A DNA stretch of 64,000 nt from Brevibacillus humidisoli (GCF_020923435.1 NZ_CP087263.1:4622001-4686000); one strand, 5' to 3'. Positions 34,706-44,110 are shown, numbered from the stretch's first letter. Made by a program: numbers and translations. The notes: a model not told the origin generated them from the sequence alone.

Positions 34706-35983
34706 ATGCTGGGTGTATTTCTCGGGTCCTTGTTTGGCTCTCTCGCGCTTGGGATACCGATCGCCTTCGGTTTGATCATCAGCGGTGTCGCCCTGATGCT
34801 GATGATGGACATCTTTGACAGCCAAGTGGTGGCACAAAACCTGATCAACGGAGCCAACAACTTTGCCCTGATGGCTATCCCGTTTTTTATCCTGGCCGGT
34901 GAACTGATGAACGCAGGGGGGATCTCGCAGCGGATCGTGCAATTCGCCATGTCCCTGGTCGGCCATATCCGAGGCGGATTAGGATATGTCTCGATCATCG
35001 CCAGTATGCTGTTCGCCGGGCTGTCCGGTTCTGCGGTGGCCGATGCGGCGGCACTTGGGGCGATTCTGATCCCGATGATGGCGGCGCGCGGCTACAATCT
35101 GGGCCGTTCTACCGGTTTGATCTGCGCAGCCGGTGTGATTGCGCCAGTGATTCCACCCAGCATCCCGATGATTATCTTTGGCGTGACGGGTGGCGTCTCG
35201 ATCACTTCCCTGTTTATGGGTGGGATCGTGCCCGGGATCCTGATGGGGATCGGCTTGATCATCATCTGGTTTTTTCTCTCTCGCAACAACGAGCAGGGAG
35301 AGCTGCCCCCGCGCAAAAAGGCAAGGGAGATTTTCGCTGCTACCAAGCAAGCCAGTTGGGCTCTCCTGCTGCCGGTGATCATCGTCGGCGGGATGCGTGG
35401 AGGGGTCTTTACCCCGACGGAGGCGGCGGTAGTAGCCGTGTTTTACGCGCTGTTTGTCGGGCTGCTGGTCTACCGGGAACTGAAAATCAGCGATTTGTAC
35501 CATGTGCTAGTCGCAGCAGCCAAGACAACCAGTGTGGTGATGTTTGTCGCGTCGGCAGCGATGGTATCGGCATGGTTGATTACCGTCGCCAACATTCCGG
35601 CGGAAATGGCCGGCGCGTTGGGCGGTTTGGCAGAAAGCCCGCTGCTTTTGATGCTGCTGATTAACCTGCTGTTGCTGTTTGTCGGATTGGTGATGGACTT
35701 GACTCCGGCCATACTGATCTTCACTCCGGTCTTGCTGCCAGTGGTGAAGATGGCGGGGATCGATCCGGTTTACTTCGGGATCGTGATGATTGTCAACTTG
35801 TGCATCGGCTTAATCACGCCACCGGTCGGAACCGTACTGTACGTCGGCTGCGGCGTCAGCAAAATCAACCTGTTCACGCTAACCAGGGGGATCTGGCCTT
35901 TCCTGATCGTACACGTGATCGTGCTGCTGCTGCTCATCTTGTTCCCAAGTATCGTGACTGTTCCGCTGGAATGGCTCACGTAA
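34706..35983 (+). CDS. dctM: TRAP transporter large permease
   Basis: The 425-residue protein is the sodium-coupled DctM subunit with about twelve membrane segments. Family segments such as FAGLSGSAVADAAALG (near residue 105), GVIAPVIPPSIPMIIFG and LGLITPPVGTVLYV-like CIGLITPPVGTVLY near residue 370 are present. ATG at 34706 follows AGGGGGG. Length is standard. Confidence 0.95.
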   Translation: MLGVFLGSLFGSLALGIPIAFGLIISGVALMLMMDIFDSQVVAQNLINGANNFALMAIPFFILAGELMNAGGISQRIVQFAMSLVGHIRGGLGYVSIIASMLFAGLSGSAVADAAALGAILIPMMAARGYNLGRSTGLICAAGVIAPVIPPSIPMIIFGVTGGVSITSLFMGGIVPGILMGIGLIIIWFFLSRNNEQGELPPRKKAREIFAATKQASWALLLPVIIVGGMRGGVFTPTEAAVVAVFYALFVGLLVYRELKISDLYHVLVAAAKTTSVVMFVASAAMVSAWLITVANIPAEMAGALGGLAESPLLLMLLINLLLLFVGLVMDLTPAILIFTPVLLPVVKMAGIDPVYFGIVMIVNLCIGLITPPVGTVLYVGCGVSKINLFTLTRGIWPFLIVHVIVLLLLILFPSIVTVPLEWLT

Positions 35984-36006
35984 ACGAGTTGTGGGGGTGG
36001 AGTGGA

Positions 36007-37035
36007 ATGAATAGATGGAAGGTAGTCATTACGGACTGGGAGTATCCCGACCTGCGTTACGAACAGCGGGTGTTTGCCCCATATGATCAGATCGAACTGG
36101 TACCGGCCCAATGCCGGACGGAAGCAGAGGTGATCGCCGCCTGCGCCGATGCTGATGCCATCATCAACCAGTACGCGCCGCTTGGAGCAGACGTGATTGC
36201 CGCGCTCAACAGATGTCGGGTGATCACACGCTACGGGGTCGGGGTGAACACAATCGATCTGGAGGATGCTACAGCAAAAGGGATCTGTGTGGCCAACGTA
36301 CCTGACTACTGCCAGGATGAGGTGGCGGATCACGCCCTCGCGTTGATCCTCGCCTGGGCACGCAAGGTGGTTAGAGCCGACCGTCACATCCGAGCAGAGG
36401 CATGGGACTACAAAGTGACCAAACCGATCTACAGGCTGCGGGGCAGGAGGCTGGGCCTGGTCGGCTTCGGCAAGATTCCGCAGGCGCTTGCGGCAAAAGT
36501 ACAGCCGCTGGGCATCGATGTCGTGGCATACGATCCGTATTGTCCGGCAGAGGTCATGGAGCACCAGGGAGTGACGGCCGCCTCGCTGGAAGAGATCATG
36601 AGCACCTCTGATATGGTATCGGTGCACACCCCGCTTACAGAAGAGACGAGGGGCATGATTGGCAAGGAGCAGTTTGCGTTGATGAAGCCGCAGACATTTC
36701 TGGTCAACACGTCGCGCGGTCCGGTCGTAGATGAACAGGCATTGGTGGAGGCACTTCGCAGCGGTCGGCTGGCAGGTGCCGCTCTCGATGTCGTAGAGCA
36801 GGAGCCGATTTCCCGCGATCATCCGCTGCTCGCGATGGATAACGTCATCTTCACGCCGCATGTCGCCTGGTACTCGGAAGAAGCGGAAGAAGAGATGCGA
36901 ACCAAAGCGGCTCTAGGTGTGATCGATGTGCTGGTGCATGGAGAATATCCGAGATACCTGGTCAACAAGCAGGTGTGCGAACGAGTCACGCTCAAACCAA
37001 GTCAAGCAGACAACCGTTACGCCGCACTTGTATAA
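36007..37035 (+). CDS. D-isomer-specific 2-hydroxyacid dehydrogenase
   Basis: The 342-residue enzyme has the NAD-binding motif LGLVGFGKIPQALA (the third glycine of GxGxxG is Pro, as in a known subgroup), the substrate-binding arginine in NTSRGPVVDEQAL and catalytic Glu and His in PHVAWYSEE. It interconverts a 2-oxoacid and a 2-hydroxyacid with NAD(P)H in the cytosol. The ATG at 36007 has GGGGGTGG upstream. In the operon it may reduce or oxidise a C2 or sugar-acid intermediate such as glyoxylate, hydroxypyruvate or tartronate semialdehyde; which one is not visible. Confidence 0.9.
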   Translation: MNRWKVVITDWEYPDLRYEQRVFAPYDQIELVPAQCRTEAEVIAACADADAIINQYAPLGADVIAALNRCRVITRYGVGVNTIDLEDATAKGICVANVPDYCQDEVADHALALILAWARKVVRADRHIRAEAWDYKVTKPIYRLRGRRLGLVGFGKIPQALAAKVQPLGIDVVAYDPYCPAEVMEHQGVTAASLEEIMSTSDMVSVHTPLTEETRGMIGKEQFALMKPQTFLVNTSRGPVVDEQALVEALRSGRLAGAALDVVEQEPISRDHPLLAMDNVIFTPHVAWYSEEAEEEMRTKAALGVIDVLVHGEYPRYLVNKQVCERVTLKPSQADNRYAALV

Positions 37036-37058
37036 GAAAAAAAAGAGGGGGATGGAAC

Positions 37059-38135
37059 ATGAAGAGATGGATAACGGGAATGGTGATCAGTCTAGTCTTT
37101 CCGGCGCTGCTGGCAGCCGGCTGTGCGAGTGGCGGCAACGCTGGAAACGGTGGAAGCAGCATGGCAGCGAACGGGGCCACCACCGATGGCGAAAGTAGCT
37201 CCGGCATTCAGGAGCGCACCATCAAGGTAGGGATCGGTCTCAACGAGGATCATCCGGAAGGGCAGGGGATTATCAAGTTTAAGGAACTGGTTGAGCAAAA
37301 GAGCGGCGGAAAAATGAAGGTGCAGAACTTCTTTAGCGCCTCACTCGGTGACGACCAAAAGATGACCGAGGCCCTGCAGGCCGGACTGCAGGAGATAACG
37401 ATTCCGTCCACCTCGCCACTGGTTGGGATGGTCGAAGAGTTTGGATTGTTCGATCTTCCCTTTGTGTTCAGCACAGAAGAGGAGGCATATGCCGTACTGG
37501 ATGGACCGGTCGGCCAAAAGATTTTGGAGAAGCTGCCGGAACACGGCCTGATCGGGCTGGGATATTGGGAGAACGGATTCCGTAATCTGACCAACAGCAG
37601 CCGCCCGGTGCGTACACTGGAGGATTTCCAGGGACTGAAGATTCGCACCATGCAGACGGAGGTCCATCTCGAAGCCTTTAAAGCACTAGGGACAAACCCG
37701 ACGCCGATGGCTTTCTCCGAGGTATTCAGCGCATTGGAAAACAAAACAGTGGATGGTCAGGAAAACCCGTTGGCCACGATCAAGTCGAACAAGTTTTACG
37801 AGGTGCAAGATTACCTCAGTCTGACCAAACATGTCTATACGCCGTTTGTTTTCCTGGTGAGCAAGAGCTTTTGGGATGGTCTTAGCCCGGAAGAGCAGAC
37901 CATCCTGCGCGAAGCGGCGGTTGAAGCAGGCCAATATCAGCGGGATCTGAACCGACAGGAAAACGAGAAAGCACGGGCCGACTTGAAGGCGGCGGGGATG
38001 AATGTAAACGAGATCAGCGATCAGGACAGACAAAAAATCAAGCAAGCCGTACAGCCTGTTGTCGACAGGTTTGCCAAAGAGATCGGTCAGGAACTGTATC
38101 AGGAGATGCAAAGCGAGCTGGAAAAAGTGAAGTAA
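37059..38135 (+). CDS. TRAP transporter solute-binding lipoprotein 2, orphan
   Basis: This 358-residue DctP-type protein has the lipobox LAAGC (Cys22), a Gly/Ser-rich linker and segments FFSASLGDDQKMTEALQAGL, LKIRTMQTEVHLEA and ALENKTVDGQENPLATI. No second DctQ or DctM follows it, so it probably shares the permease encoded 1 kb upstream and widens the substrate range, or it acts with a permease elsewhere. ATG at 37059 follows AGAGGGGG; an out-of-frame ATG occurs at 37052. Confidence 0.92.
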   Translation: MKRWITGMVISLVFPALLAAGCASGGNAGNGGSSMAANGATTDGESSSGIQERTIKVGIGLNEDHPEGQGIIKFKELVEQKSGGKMKVQNFFSASLGDDQKMTEALQAGLQEITIPSTSPLVGMVEEFGLFDLPFVFSTEEEAYAVLDGPVGQKILEKLPEHGLIGLGYWENGFRNLTNSSRPVRTLEDFQGLKIRTMQTEVHLEAFKALGTNPTPMAFSEVFSALENKTVDGQENPLATIKSNKFYEVQDYLSLTKHVYTPFVFLVSKSFWDGLSPEEQTILREAAVEAGQYQRDLNRQENEKARADLKAAGMNVNEISDQDRQKIKQAVQPVVDRFAKEIGQELYQEMQSELEKVK

Positions 38136-38172
38136 CCCAACAGAGAGCGGCGAGCGAAAGGGAGGAGAACCG

Positions 38173-39441
38173 ATGAAGGTGATCGAGCAGCTGCTGCGTG
38201 ATATTCCCCTTCCCCGGATGGCGAAGGTTCGCCAGCACTTTCATGCCCCTGAACTTGCTGACACGGCGCTCGCTGTACGGCAGGCGTTGCGGCAGAGGGA
38301 GGTGCTGAAGCGGATTGCCCCCGGCGATCGAGTAGCTATCGCGGTCGGCAGCCGGGGGGTGGCCGACCTGCCGATCATCGTGCGCGAGGTGGTCAGGGCG
38401 GTCAAGGCTCAGGGAGGCCAGCCGTTTCTGGTCCCGGCGATGGGCAGCCACGGGGGAGCGACGGCGGTCGGCCAAATCGAGGTGCTGCGGCAGCTGGGGG
38501 TCGACGAGGAAACGGTCGAAGCGAGAATTATCTCCAGCATGGAGGTTGTGGAAGTGGGCAGATTGGCAAACGGTCTGCCCGTCTACACCGATCGGCAGGC
38601 ATATGAGGCCGACAAGGTGATCGTGATCAATCGGATCAAGCCGCACACCGCTTTTCGCGGTCCGGTGGAGAGCGGCTTGATGAAGATGATCACAATCGGC
38701 CTGGGAAAGCAAAAAGGGGCGGAGGCGGCGCACGCTTACAGCTTCAAATACATGGCCGAGCACGTGCCGGAAATGGCAAAGCAAGTGCTGAAGCGGGTGC
38801 CGATCATCTTCGGAGTGGGTACGCTGGAGAACGCGTATGATCGCCCGGCTAAAATCGTTGCCGTCCCCGCCGAAAAGCTGGCGGAAGAAGAGCCGCTGCT
38901 GCTGGCTGAGGCAAAGAAGCTGATGCCCAAACTGCTTTTATCGCCCATCGATGTGCTGATCGTCGATCAGATCGGCAAAGACATCTCCGGAGACGGGATG
39001 GACCCGAACATCACAGGACGCTATGCCACCCCGTACGCCAGCGGCGGCCCTGAAGTCTCCCGCATCGTCGTCCTCGGACTGACAGAGAAGACACACGGCA
39101 ATGCCAATGGCATCGGGCTGGCTGATGTTACGACCCGCAAGCTGTTTGGGCAGATCGCCTGGGAAAAAGGATATGCCAACGCACTAACCAGCACGGTGAC
39201 TGAGGTCGTCAAGCTGCCGATGATCATGGATACGGAGGAGCTTGCGGTCAAGGCTGCGATCAAGACATGCAACGTCCGTGACTTGACACAGGTGCGGGTG
39301 GTCCGTATACGCAACACGCTGGAGCTGAGAGAGATCTGGATCTCGAAGAGTCTGCTTCCCGAGGCTCAGGAGCGAGCGGACGTTGAGGTGACCAGCGGTT
39401 TGTGCGAGATGACATGGGACGCAATAGACGTGCGGTCGTAA
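38173..39441 (+). CDS. LarA-like nickel-dependent racemase/epimerase
   Basis: The 422-residue protein belongs to the lactate racemase (DUF2088) family. Candidate nickel-pincer residues His93 (AMGSHGGAT), His158 (KPHTAF), Lys171 (GLMKMI) and His187 (EAAHAY) show spacing close to L. plantarum LarA (His108, His174, Lys184, His200). Known family members racemise or epimerise 2-hydroxyacids including sugar acids. With DgoD and an IlvD-type dehydratase beside it, epimerisation of an aldonate at C2 is a reasonable hypothesis. The LarBCE proteins that make the cofactor are not encoded here. ATG at 38173 follows GGGAGGAG. Confidence 0.82.
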   Translation: MKVIEQLLRDIPLPRMAKVRQHFHAPELADTALAVRQALRQREVLKRIAPGDRVAIAVGSRGVADLPIIVREVVRAVKAQGGQPFLVPAMGSHGGATAVGQIEVLRQLGVDEETVEARIISSMEVVEVGRLANGLPVYTDRQAYEADKVIVINRIKPHTAFRGPVESGLMKMITIGLGKQKGAEAAHAYSFKYMAEHVPEMAKQVLKRVPIIFGVGTLENAYDRPAKIVAVPAEKLAEEEPLLLAEAKKLMPKLLLSPIDVLIVDQIGKDISGDGMDPNITGRYATPYASGGPEVSRIVVLGLTEKTHGNANGIGLADVTTRKLFGQIAWEKGYANALTSTVTEVVKLPMIMDTEELAVKAAIKTCNVRDLTQVRVVRIRNTLELREIWISKSLLPEAQERADVEVTSGLCEMTWDAIDVRS

Positions 39442-39447
39442 GCGGCC

Positions 39448-39543
39448 GCTTGCTGAACCTGAGTGTACGCTACTGAACCTCACTATATGCTGTTGAACAT
39501 GATGGCTGCCGTCATTGGTACACGCTGCTGAATATTTGTGAAT
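39448..39543 (+). repeat. degenerate tandem copies of a 20-base unit
   Basis: Four imperfect copies of a unit like GCTnnTGAAC-n10 start at about 39448, 39469, 39489 and 39524 (GCTTGCTGAACCTG, GCTACTGAACCTCA, GCTGTTGAACATGA, GCTGCTGAATATTT). They fill most of the gap before dgoD and lie upstream of its ribosome binding site. Possible regulator site array, repeat remnant or chance. Confidence 0.4.
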
Positions 39544-39598
39544 CACCGTTTGGTTGCAGGAACAAAGGGTACGTAAGTGGCAGACGGAGGGATATGGG

Positions 39599-40747
39599 TT
39601 GAAGATAACCGGGTGTACGCTGTACAAGGTTCCGCCGCGCTGGCTGTTTCTGAAGATGGAGACAGATGAGGGGCTCAGCGGTTGGGGGGAGCTGATTGTT
39701 GAGGGAAAAGCGGATACGGTGGCGACTTGTGTCAAAGAAATGGAGGAGTATTTGATCGGCAGGAACCCGCTGACGATCGAAGACCACTGGCAAGCACTTT
39801 ACAGGGGCGGTTTTTATCGCGGCGGTCCGGTGCTGATGAGCGCCATCTCCGGGTTGGAGCAGGCGATGTGGGACATCGCCGGCAAGTATTACAACATTCC
39901 GGTCTACCAGATGCTCGGCGGTGCCGCCCGCCGCAATATCCGCGTGTACTCGTGGATTGGCGGCGACCGGCCTCATGATGTGGCGCAAGCGGCAAAAACA
40001 AAGGCACAGGCGGGCTTTACGGCGATCAAGATGAATGCCACAGAAGAGATGCACTATATCGATTCTCCATCCAAAGTAGACGCGGTGATCAGCCGTGTAG
40101 CGGCGATACGCGAAGCGGTGGGGCAGGACTTCGGCATCGGCGTCGACTTTCACGGACGGGTCCATAAAGCGATGGCCAAGGCGCTGGTTAGAGAGCTGGA
40201 GCCGTATCGGCCCATGTTTATCGAAGAACCGGTTCTGCCGGAGAACAATGAGGCGCTGCGGGAAATCGCCCGTCATACGACGATTCCGATCGCCACCGGG
40301 GAGCGGCAGTATACTCGATGGGGTTTTAAACAACTGCTGGCCGATGGCTATATCGACATCATCCAGCCTGATCTATCGCACGCGGGCGGCATCCTAGAAT
40401 GTCGGAAAATCGCCGCGATGGCAGAGGCGTATGACGTAGCGGTCGCTCCCCACTGCCCGCTTGGTCCGATCGCCCTTGCCGCAAGCCTGCAGTTGGACGC
40501 CTGCACGCCAAACGCGGTAATTCAGGAACAGAGTCAGGGCATTCATTACAACGAAGGAGTCGATTTGCTCGACTATTTGGCTGACCCCACTGTTTTTCGC
40601 TATACAGATGGTTTTGTGGAGATTCCCACGGGGCCAGGGTTGGGCATCACAGTGGATGAGCAGGCGGTGCGGGAGGCGGCGGGCAGAGGGCATAACTGGC
40701 GCAATCCGCTTTGGCGGCATACAGACGGCAGTGTTGCCGAGTGGTAG
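39599..40747 (+). CDS. dgoD: galactonate dehydratase (enolase superfamily)
   Basis: The 382-residue protein closely resembles E. coli DgoD along its whole length and has the same length when started at TTG 39599, which follows GGAGGG at 39586-39591. Catalytic and metal residues are visible in VDFHGRVHKAMAKAL, FIEEPV, TGERQYTR, QPDLSHAGG and APHCPLGPIALAA (the second catalytic His). DgoD dehydrates D-galactonate to 2-keto-3-deoxygalactonate. Some DgoD-like enzymes act on other aldonates, so the substrate is likely but not certain. The upstream in-frame extension to 39554 lacks a binding site and is rejected. Confidence 0.92.
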   Translation: MKITGCTLYKVPPRWLFLKMETDEGLSGWGELIVEGKADTVATCVKEMEEYLIGRNPLTIEDHWQALYRGGFYRGGPVLMSAISGLEQAMWDIAGKYYNIPVYQMLGGAARRNIRVYSWIGGDRPHDVAQAAKTKAQAGFTAIKMNATEEMHYIDSPSKVDAVISRVAAIREAVGQDFGIGVDFHGRVHKAMAKALVRELEPYRPMFIEEPVLPENNEALREIARHTTIPIATGERQYTRWGFKQLLADGYIDIIQPDLSHAGGILECRKIAAMAEAYDVAVAPHCPLGPIALAASLQLDACTPNAVIQEQSQGIHYNEGVDLLDYLADPTVFRYTDGFVEIPTGPGLGITVDEQAVREAAGRGHNWRNPLWRHTDGSVAEW

Positions 40748-40775
40748 ATCAACAAGAACAGAGGAGGTTGTTGAC

Positions 40776-42989
40776 GTGAGTCCAGCTTATCCGTACGTCA
40801 ATACGACGATCAATCCGTACCGGGACAATGTACAGGGAAAAGCAAACGAGCCGATCTGTGTGGCCGGCCTGCTCGACCGCGCTAAACAAATCCTGGGGCC
40901 GATGTATCAGGGGCCGCAGCCGGATTGGACATTGGAGGCGATTTACGACCGCTTGCACCACAATGCGCCGCGGATCGCAATCATCGGCGGTTCGCCCGAC
41001 CATCCGGCCCATATCATGGATTATCAAACGTCCGCGTTTGCGGCGATTCGCATCTGGCAAAACGGCGGCGTTCCTTTTCTCTTTTCCACCCCGGTGATGT
41101 GTGATGGTACGGCGCAAAGTACGCAGGGGATGAGTTATTCGCTACAAAGCCGCAATGCGGTGGCACAAATGGTGGTCAACCAGATCGAATCGCACGGCTA
41201 CCACGGGGCGTTTGTGATCCAGGGATGCGACAAACAGCCGCTGGGCGTGGTCAGCGGGCTGGCCCACATCGATCGACTGCGGCGCAGCAGAGGGGAGGCA
41301 CCCTTTTTCGCCACGTTTGCTCCCGCTCATGTCCTGCAGGGAGGGTCGATCCCGGATGATCTGTTCCAGGAACTGGAGGAGGTGGCCAAGCGGGCCGAGC
41401 GTGGCGGAGCAGGAGATATTGCGGATGATCTGCGCGATACCATGGCCTACATTTTGCAGTGCTCATCCAATACCGCCTTTCAGGGAGTGCTGACCCGGGC
41501 GAGGGAACGCGGTTTGATCAGCCAAGCGGAGCACGAGGATTTTGAAAAGAGTTTGGCGGTCCATACCTGCGAAGGCAAGGGGGGCGTGTGTGCCTTTAAC
41601 GGCACCGGCAACAGTTCGCGTCATCTGGTAGCTGGCATGGGACTGGTCCATCCCGCACTGGAACTGCTGACCGCTCCGCCGACCGGAGAGCAGGTGAATC
41701 AAGCGCTCGACAGTTTGGCCGTGATGATCAACGATCCCGTGTTCGGAGCAGCCAATCTGATGGCGGCCAACATCCGCAATGCGATCCGCATTCACAGTGC
41801 TACGGGTGGATCGACCAACCTGATGATGCATATCGTCGCAGCGATGCTGTACGGCGGTTATAGATTTAGCCTGTGGGAACTGGATCGCATCCATCACGAG
41901 GTGCCGGTGCCGGACTTGTTTGATTACAGCCTGACAGAGGGTAGGGACATTTTTGCCTTGGCTGCCCAGTGCTGTTCCGGTGTCAGCCGGGGGATGGAAA
42001 CCGTATTTTACGAGTTGCTGCAAAACGGTGTGCCGATGGATCTGGATGCGCCCACGGTGACCGGCACCACGTGGCGCCAGCGATTGGCCGACAAGACGGC
42101 GCTGTCTGCCGACCATGCAGGGGAAAATCCGGTGATCCTTGCCAAGCCGCGCCGTCCGTTTAGCGGCGTGGATGTGCTCAGAGGCAACTTTTTTGATAGC
42201 GCGGTAGTGAAAATCAGCGGGATGACCAGCAGCCAGTTGGATCAGTTCGACAAGAAAGCGGCACTCGTCCTGTACTATGACAACGAAGACGATGCCAACC
42301 ACGGCCTGCTCAATCCGGATCTGCTGGAAGAACTTCGCCGCAGCCGGACGTTTTCGCACGCCAGTCTGCTCGCCCTGCTGCAGCATAACGCGCCGGAGGA
42401 GGCTGGCGATGCGGAGCAGCTTGCGTACGATCCACTCTTTGCGCAGATGGTTGATCGCGGTCATCTGAAACTGGCGGTCGTCATTTCCGGGCAAGGGCCG
42501 TCTGCTTACGGCATGCCGGAAATGTTCACGCCGATGCAGCACATCAACGCCAACCGGAAACTGAAGCGGATTGCTACCCTGATCAGCGACGGTCGGTACT
42601 CTGGTGTCACCTATGGAGCGGCGATAGGGCATATGACGCCGGAAGCAAAAGCAGGCGGCGGGATTTTGTACCTGAAGACTGGGGATCTGCTCTATCTGGA
42701 TCTGCGCGGGCGGAGCATTCAGTTTCTGGAGAGCGAGGCTTTCCTGCGCGGTCAGCTTCTTTTCTCGTTCGATCGGATACCGGAGGAGCGAAGCCAGTTG
42801 GCAGAGCAGCGGCTCGCCATGATCGAGCGACGTCAGCGTCAGGTGGCCGCCAGCAATCGGATGTATGCCCACACTGACGCCGCAAACGGAGTTGTCCCCC
42901 TGCCAGTGCACGAAGAAGCGACACTCGATTACCGGCGTGATATACAGCTCCTGGTGGCCGACGAAAATCTGACGCACCACAGCGGATAA
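40776..42989 (+). CDS. IlvD/Edd-family dehydratase, YagF/YjhG-like
   Basis: The 737-residue protein is a dihydroxyacid/sugar-acid dehydratase of the IlvD/Edd family, larger than IlvD (about 560) and closer to the YjhG/YagF sugar-acid group. The motifs CDGTAQSTQGMSYSLQSRN, the Fe-S ligand region QGCDKQPLGV, HTCEGKGGVCAFNGTGN and HSATGGSTNLMMH are present. Members dehydrate aldonates such as xylonate or gluconate to 2-keto-3-deoxy acids. GTG at 40776 follows GAGGAGG. It is the second dehydratase of the operon, so two different aldonates or both epimers may be processed. Confidence 0.88.
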   Translation: MSPAYPYVNTTINPYRDNVQGKANEPICVAGLLDRAKQILGPMYQGPQPDWTLEAIYDRLHHNAPRIAIIGGSPDHPAHIMDYQTSAFAAIRIWQNGGVPFLFSTPVMCDGTAQSTQGMSYSLQSRNAVAQMVVNQIESHGYHGAFVIQGCDKQPLGVVSGLAHIDRLRRSRGEAPFFATFAPAHVLQGGSIPDDLFQELEEVAKRAERGGAGDIADDLRDTMAYILQCSSNTAFQGVLTRARERGLISQAEHEDFEKSLAVHTCEGKGGVCAFNGTGNSSRHLVAGMGLVHPALELLTAPPTGEQVNQALDSLAVMINDPVFGAANLMAANIRNAIRIHSATGGSTNLMMHIVAAMLYGGYRFSLWELDRIHHEVPVPDLFDYSLTEGRDIFALAAQCCSGVSRGMETVFYELLQNGVPMDLDAPTVTGTTWRQRLADKTALSADHAGENPVILAKPRRPFSGVDVLRGNFFDSAVVKISGMTSSQLDQFDKKAALVLYYDNEDDANHGLLNPDLLEELRRSRTFSHASLLALLQHNAPEEAGDAEQLAYDPLFAQMVDRGHLKLAVVISGQGPSAYGMPEMFTPMQHINANRKLKRIATLISDGRYSGVTYGAAIGHMTPEAKAGGGILYLKTGDLLYLDLRGRSIQFLESEAFLRGQLLFSFDRIPEERSQLAEQRLAMIERRQRQVAASNRMYAHTDAANGVVPLPVHEEATLDYRRDIQLLVADENLTHHSG

Positions 42990-43120
42990 GAGAGGCATAG
43001 CCCGACTCCATATGGTGGGATGAGACAAAGAAAGGATGCACTAAAAGTTCAGTTTGCCTGGCTTCCCTGCATAGCGGTGAAGACGAGTGAGAGAGATGGT
43101 AGGAAGGGTGGAGGATACAG

Positions 43121-44110
43121 ATGGAAGAGACAAGGGAGTTTGTCCGAAAGCTTGGATTTCCGGAACGGGATTGCCACGATTTGCCCTCATCGACCAAAAC
43201 GTTTCCCGATGGTGCTCACTATCGGGTGGAGATTCCCAGTGTGGAAGGACCTGCTACCTTTCGAGCTGTCCTGGAGGCGTGCCGGCGATATGACGTAACG
43301 ATACACCGCATCTCCCAAGGCAGCGGCATCATGCTGCTGACCGACGAAGAGCTGTACGAGATGGCGGCGATTGGCAGTCAGGAGCGGCTTGAGGTTAGTT
43401 TGTTTGTCGGGCCGCGCGGGGCCTGGGATATTACCTCGATGTCCTGGGCGAGCGCCGGCAAGGTAGCCGGTCTCCGCGTACAGGGGATGGATCAATTGGT
43501 CTACTCGCTGGAAGATGTGAAACGGGCTTGCCGGGCAGGTATCCGCGGCATCCTCGTTGCTGACGAGGGACTGCTCTGGCTGGTCGACGAGGCCAAGAAA
43601 GCAGGAGAACTGCCTGCCGACCTGCTGGTAAAGGTATCGGTCCAGATGGCCCAGTCCAATCCAGTATCGATCAAACTGATGGAGCAGATCGGGGCGGGCA
43701 CCTACAATGTGCCAACCGATTTGACACTGGCCCGCCTGGCTGCCATTCGTCAGGCGATCGATATCCCGATTGACATCTACGTCGAAGTCCCCGATGACGT
43801 CGGCGGGTTTATCCGCCATTATGAGATCCCCGAGATCATCAGGGTGGCGGCTCCCGTCTACATCAAGTTTGGACTGCGCAATGCCCCCAACATTTACCCG
43901 TCCGGCACGCATTTGGAGCAAGTCTCCATCTCGCTCGCCCAGGAACGGGTACGGAGAGCCAAGATCGGGTTGGATATCCTGCACCGCTATGCACCGCAGT
44001 TGAAAACCTCCGAGCGGGCAGCCCAGGGGCTCGCGATACCGGTGATGGAGGGAAGCGACCAGCAGCCGCAGCTATCGGCGGTGCAGAGCACTTCACAGCC
44101 TACTCTGTGA
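43121..44110 (+). CDS. TIM-barrel-like protein of unknown function (U32-like)
   Basis: The 329-residue protein is not firmly identified. Its repeated pattern of short beta segments and helices (LLVKVSVQMAQSNPVSI, AGTYNVPTDLTLARL, IDIYVEVPDDVGGF, PVYIKFGLRNAPN) suggests a TIM barrel and resembles proteins annotated as U32-type peptidases. ATG at 43121 follows GGTGGAGG. As the last structural gene of a sugar-acid operon that otherwise lacks an aldolase, a role in handling the 2-keto-3-deoxy product is possible but unproven. The C-terminal tail (Ser/Gln-rich, about 25 residues) looks disordered. Confidence 0.6.
   Translation: MEETREFVRKLGFPERDCHDLPSSTKTFPDGAHYRVEIPSVEGPATFRAVLEACRRYDVTIHRISQGSGIMLLTDEELYEMAAIGSQERLEVSLFVGPRGAWDITSMSWASAGKVAGLRVQGMDQLVYSLEDVKRACRAGIRGILVADEGLLWLVDEAKKAGELPADLLVKVSVQMAQSNPVSIKLMEQIGAGTYNVPTDLTLARLAAIRQAIDIPIDIYVEVPDDVGGFIRHYEIPEIIRVAAPVYIKFGLRNAPNIYPSGTHLEQVSISLAQERVRRAKIGLDILHRYAPQLKTSERAAQGLAIPVMEGSDQQPQLSAVQSTSQPTL

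Noticed and set aside
35770-36861. 363-codon minus-strand frame over dctM and the dehydrogenase
   Set aside because: Spans the boundary of two well-supported genes on the other strand and contains no recognisable domain.
41463-43028. 521-codon open frame antisense to the IlvD-type dehydratase
   Set aside because: It mirrors a gene with all family motifs; its length follows from codon bias at third positions, and it has no ribosome binding site or domain.
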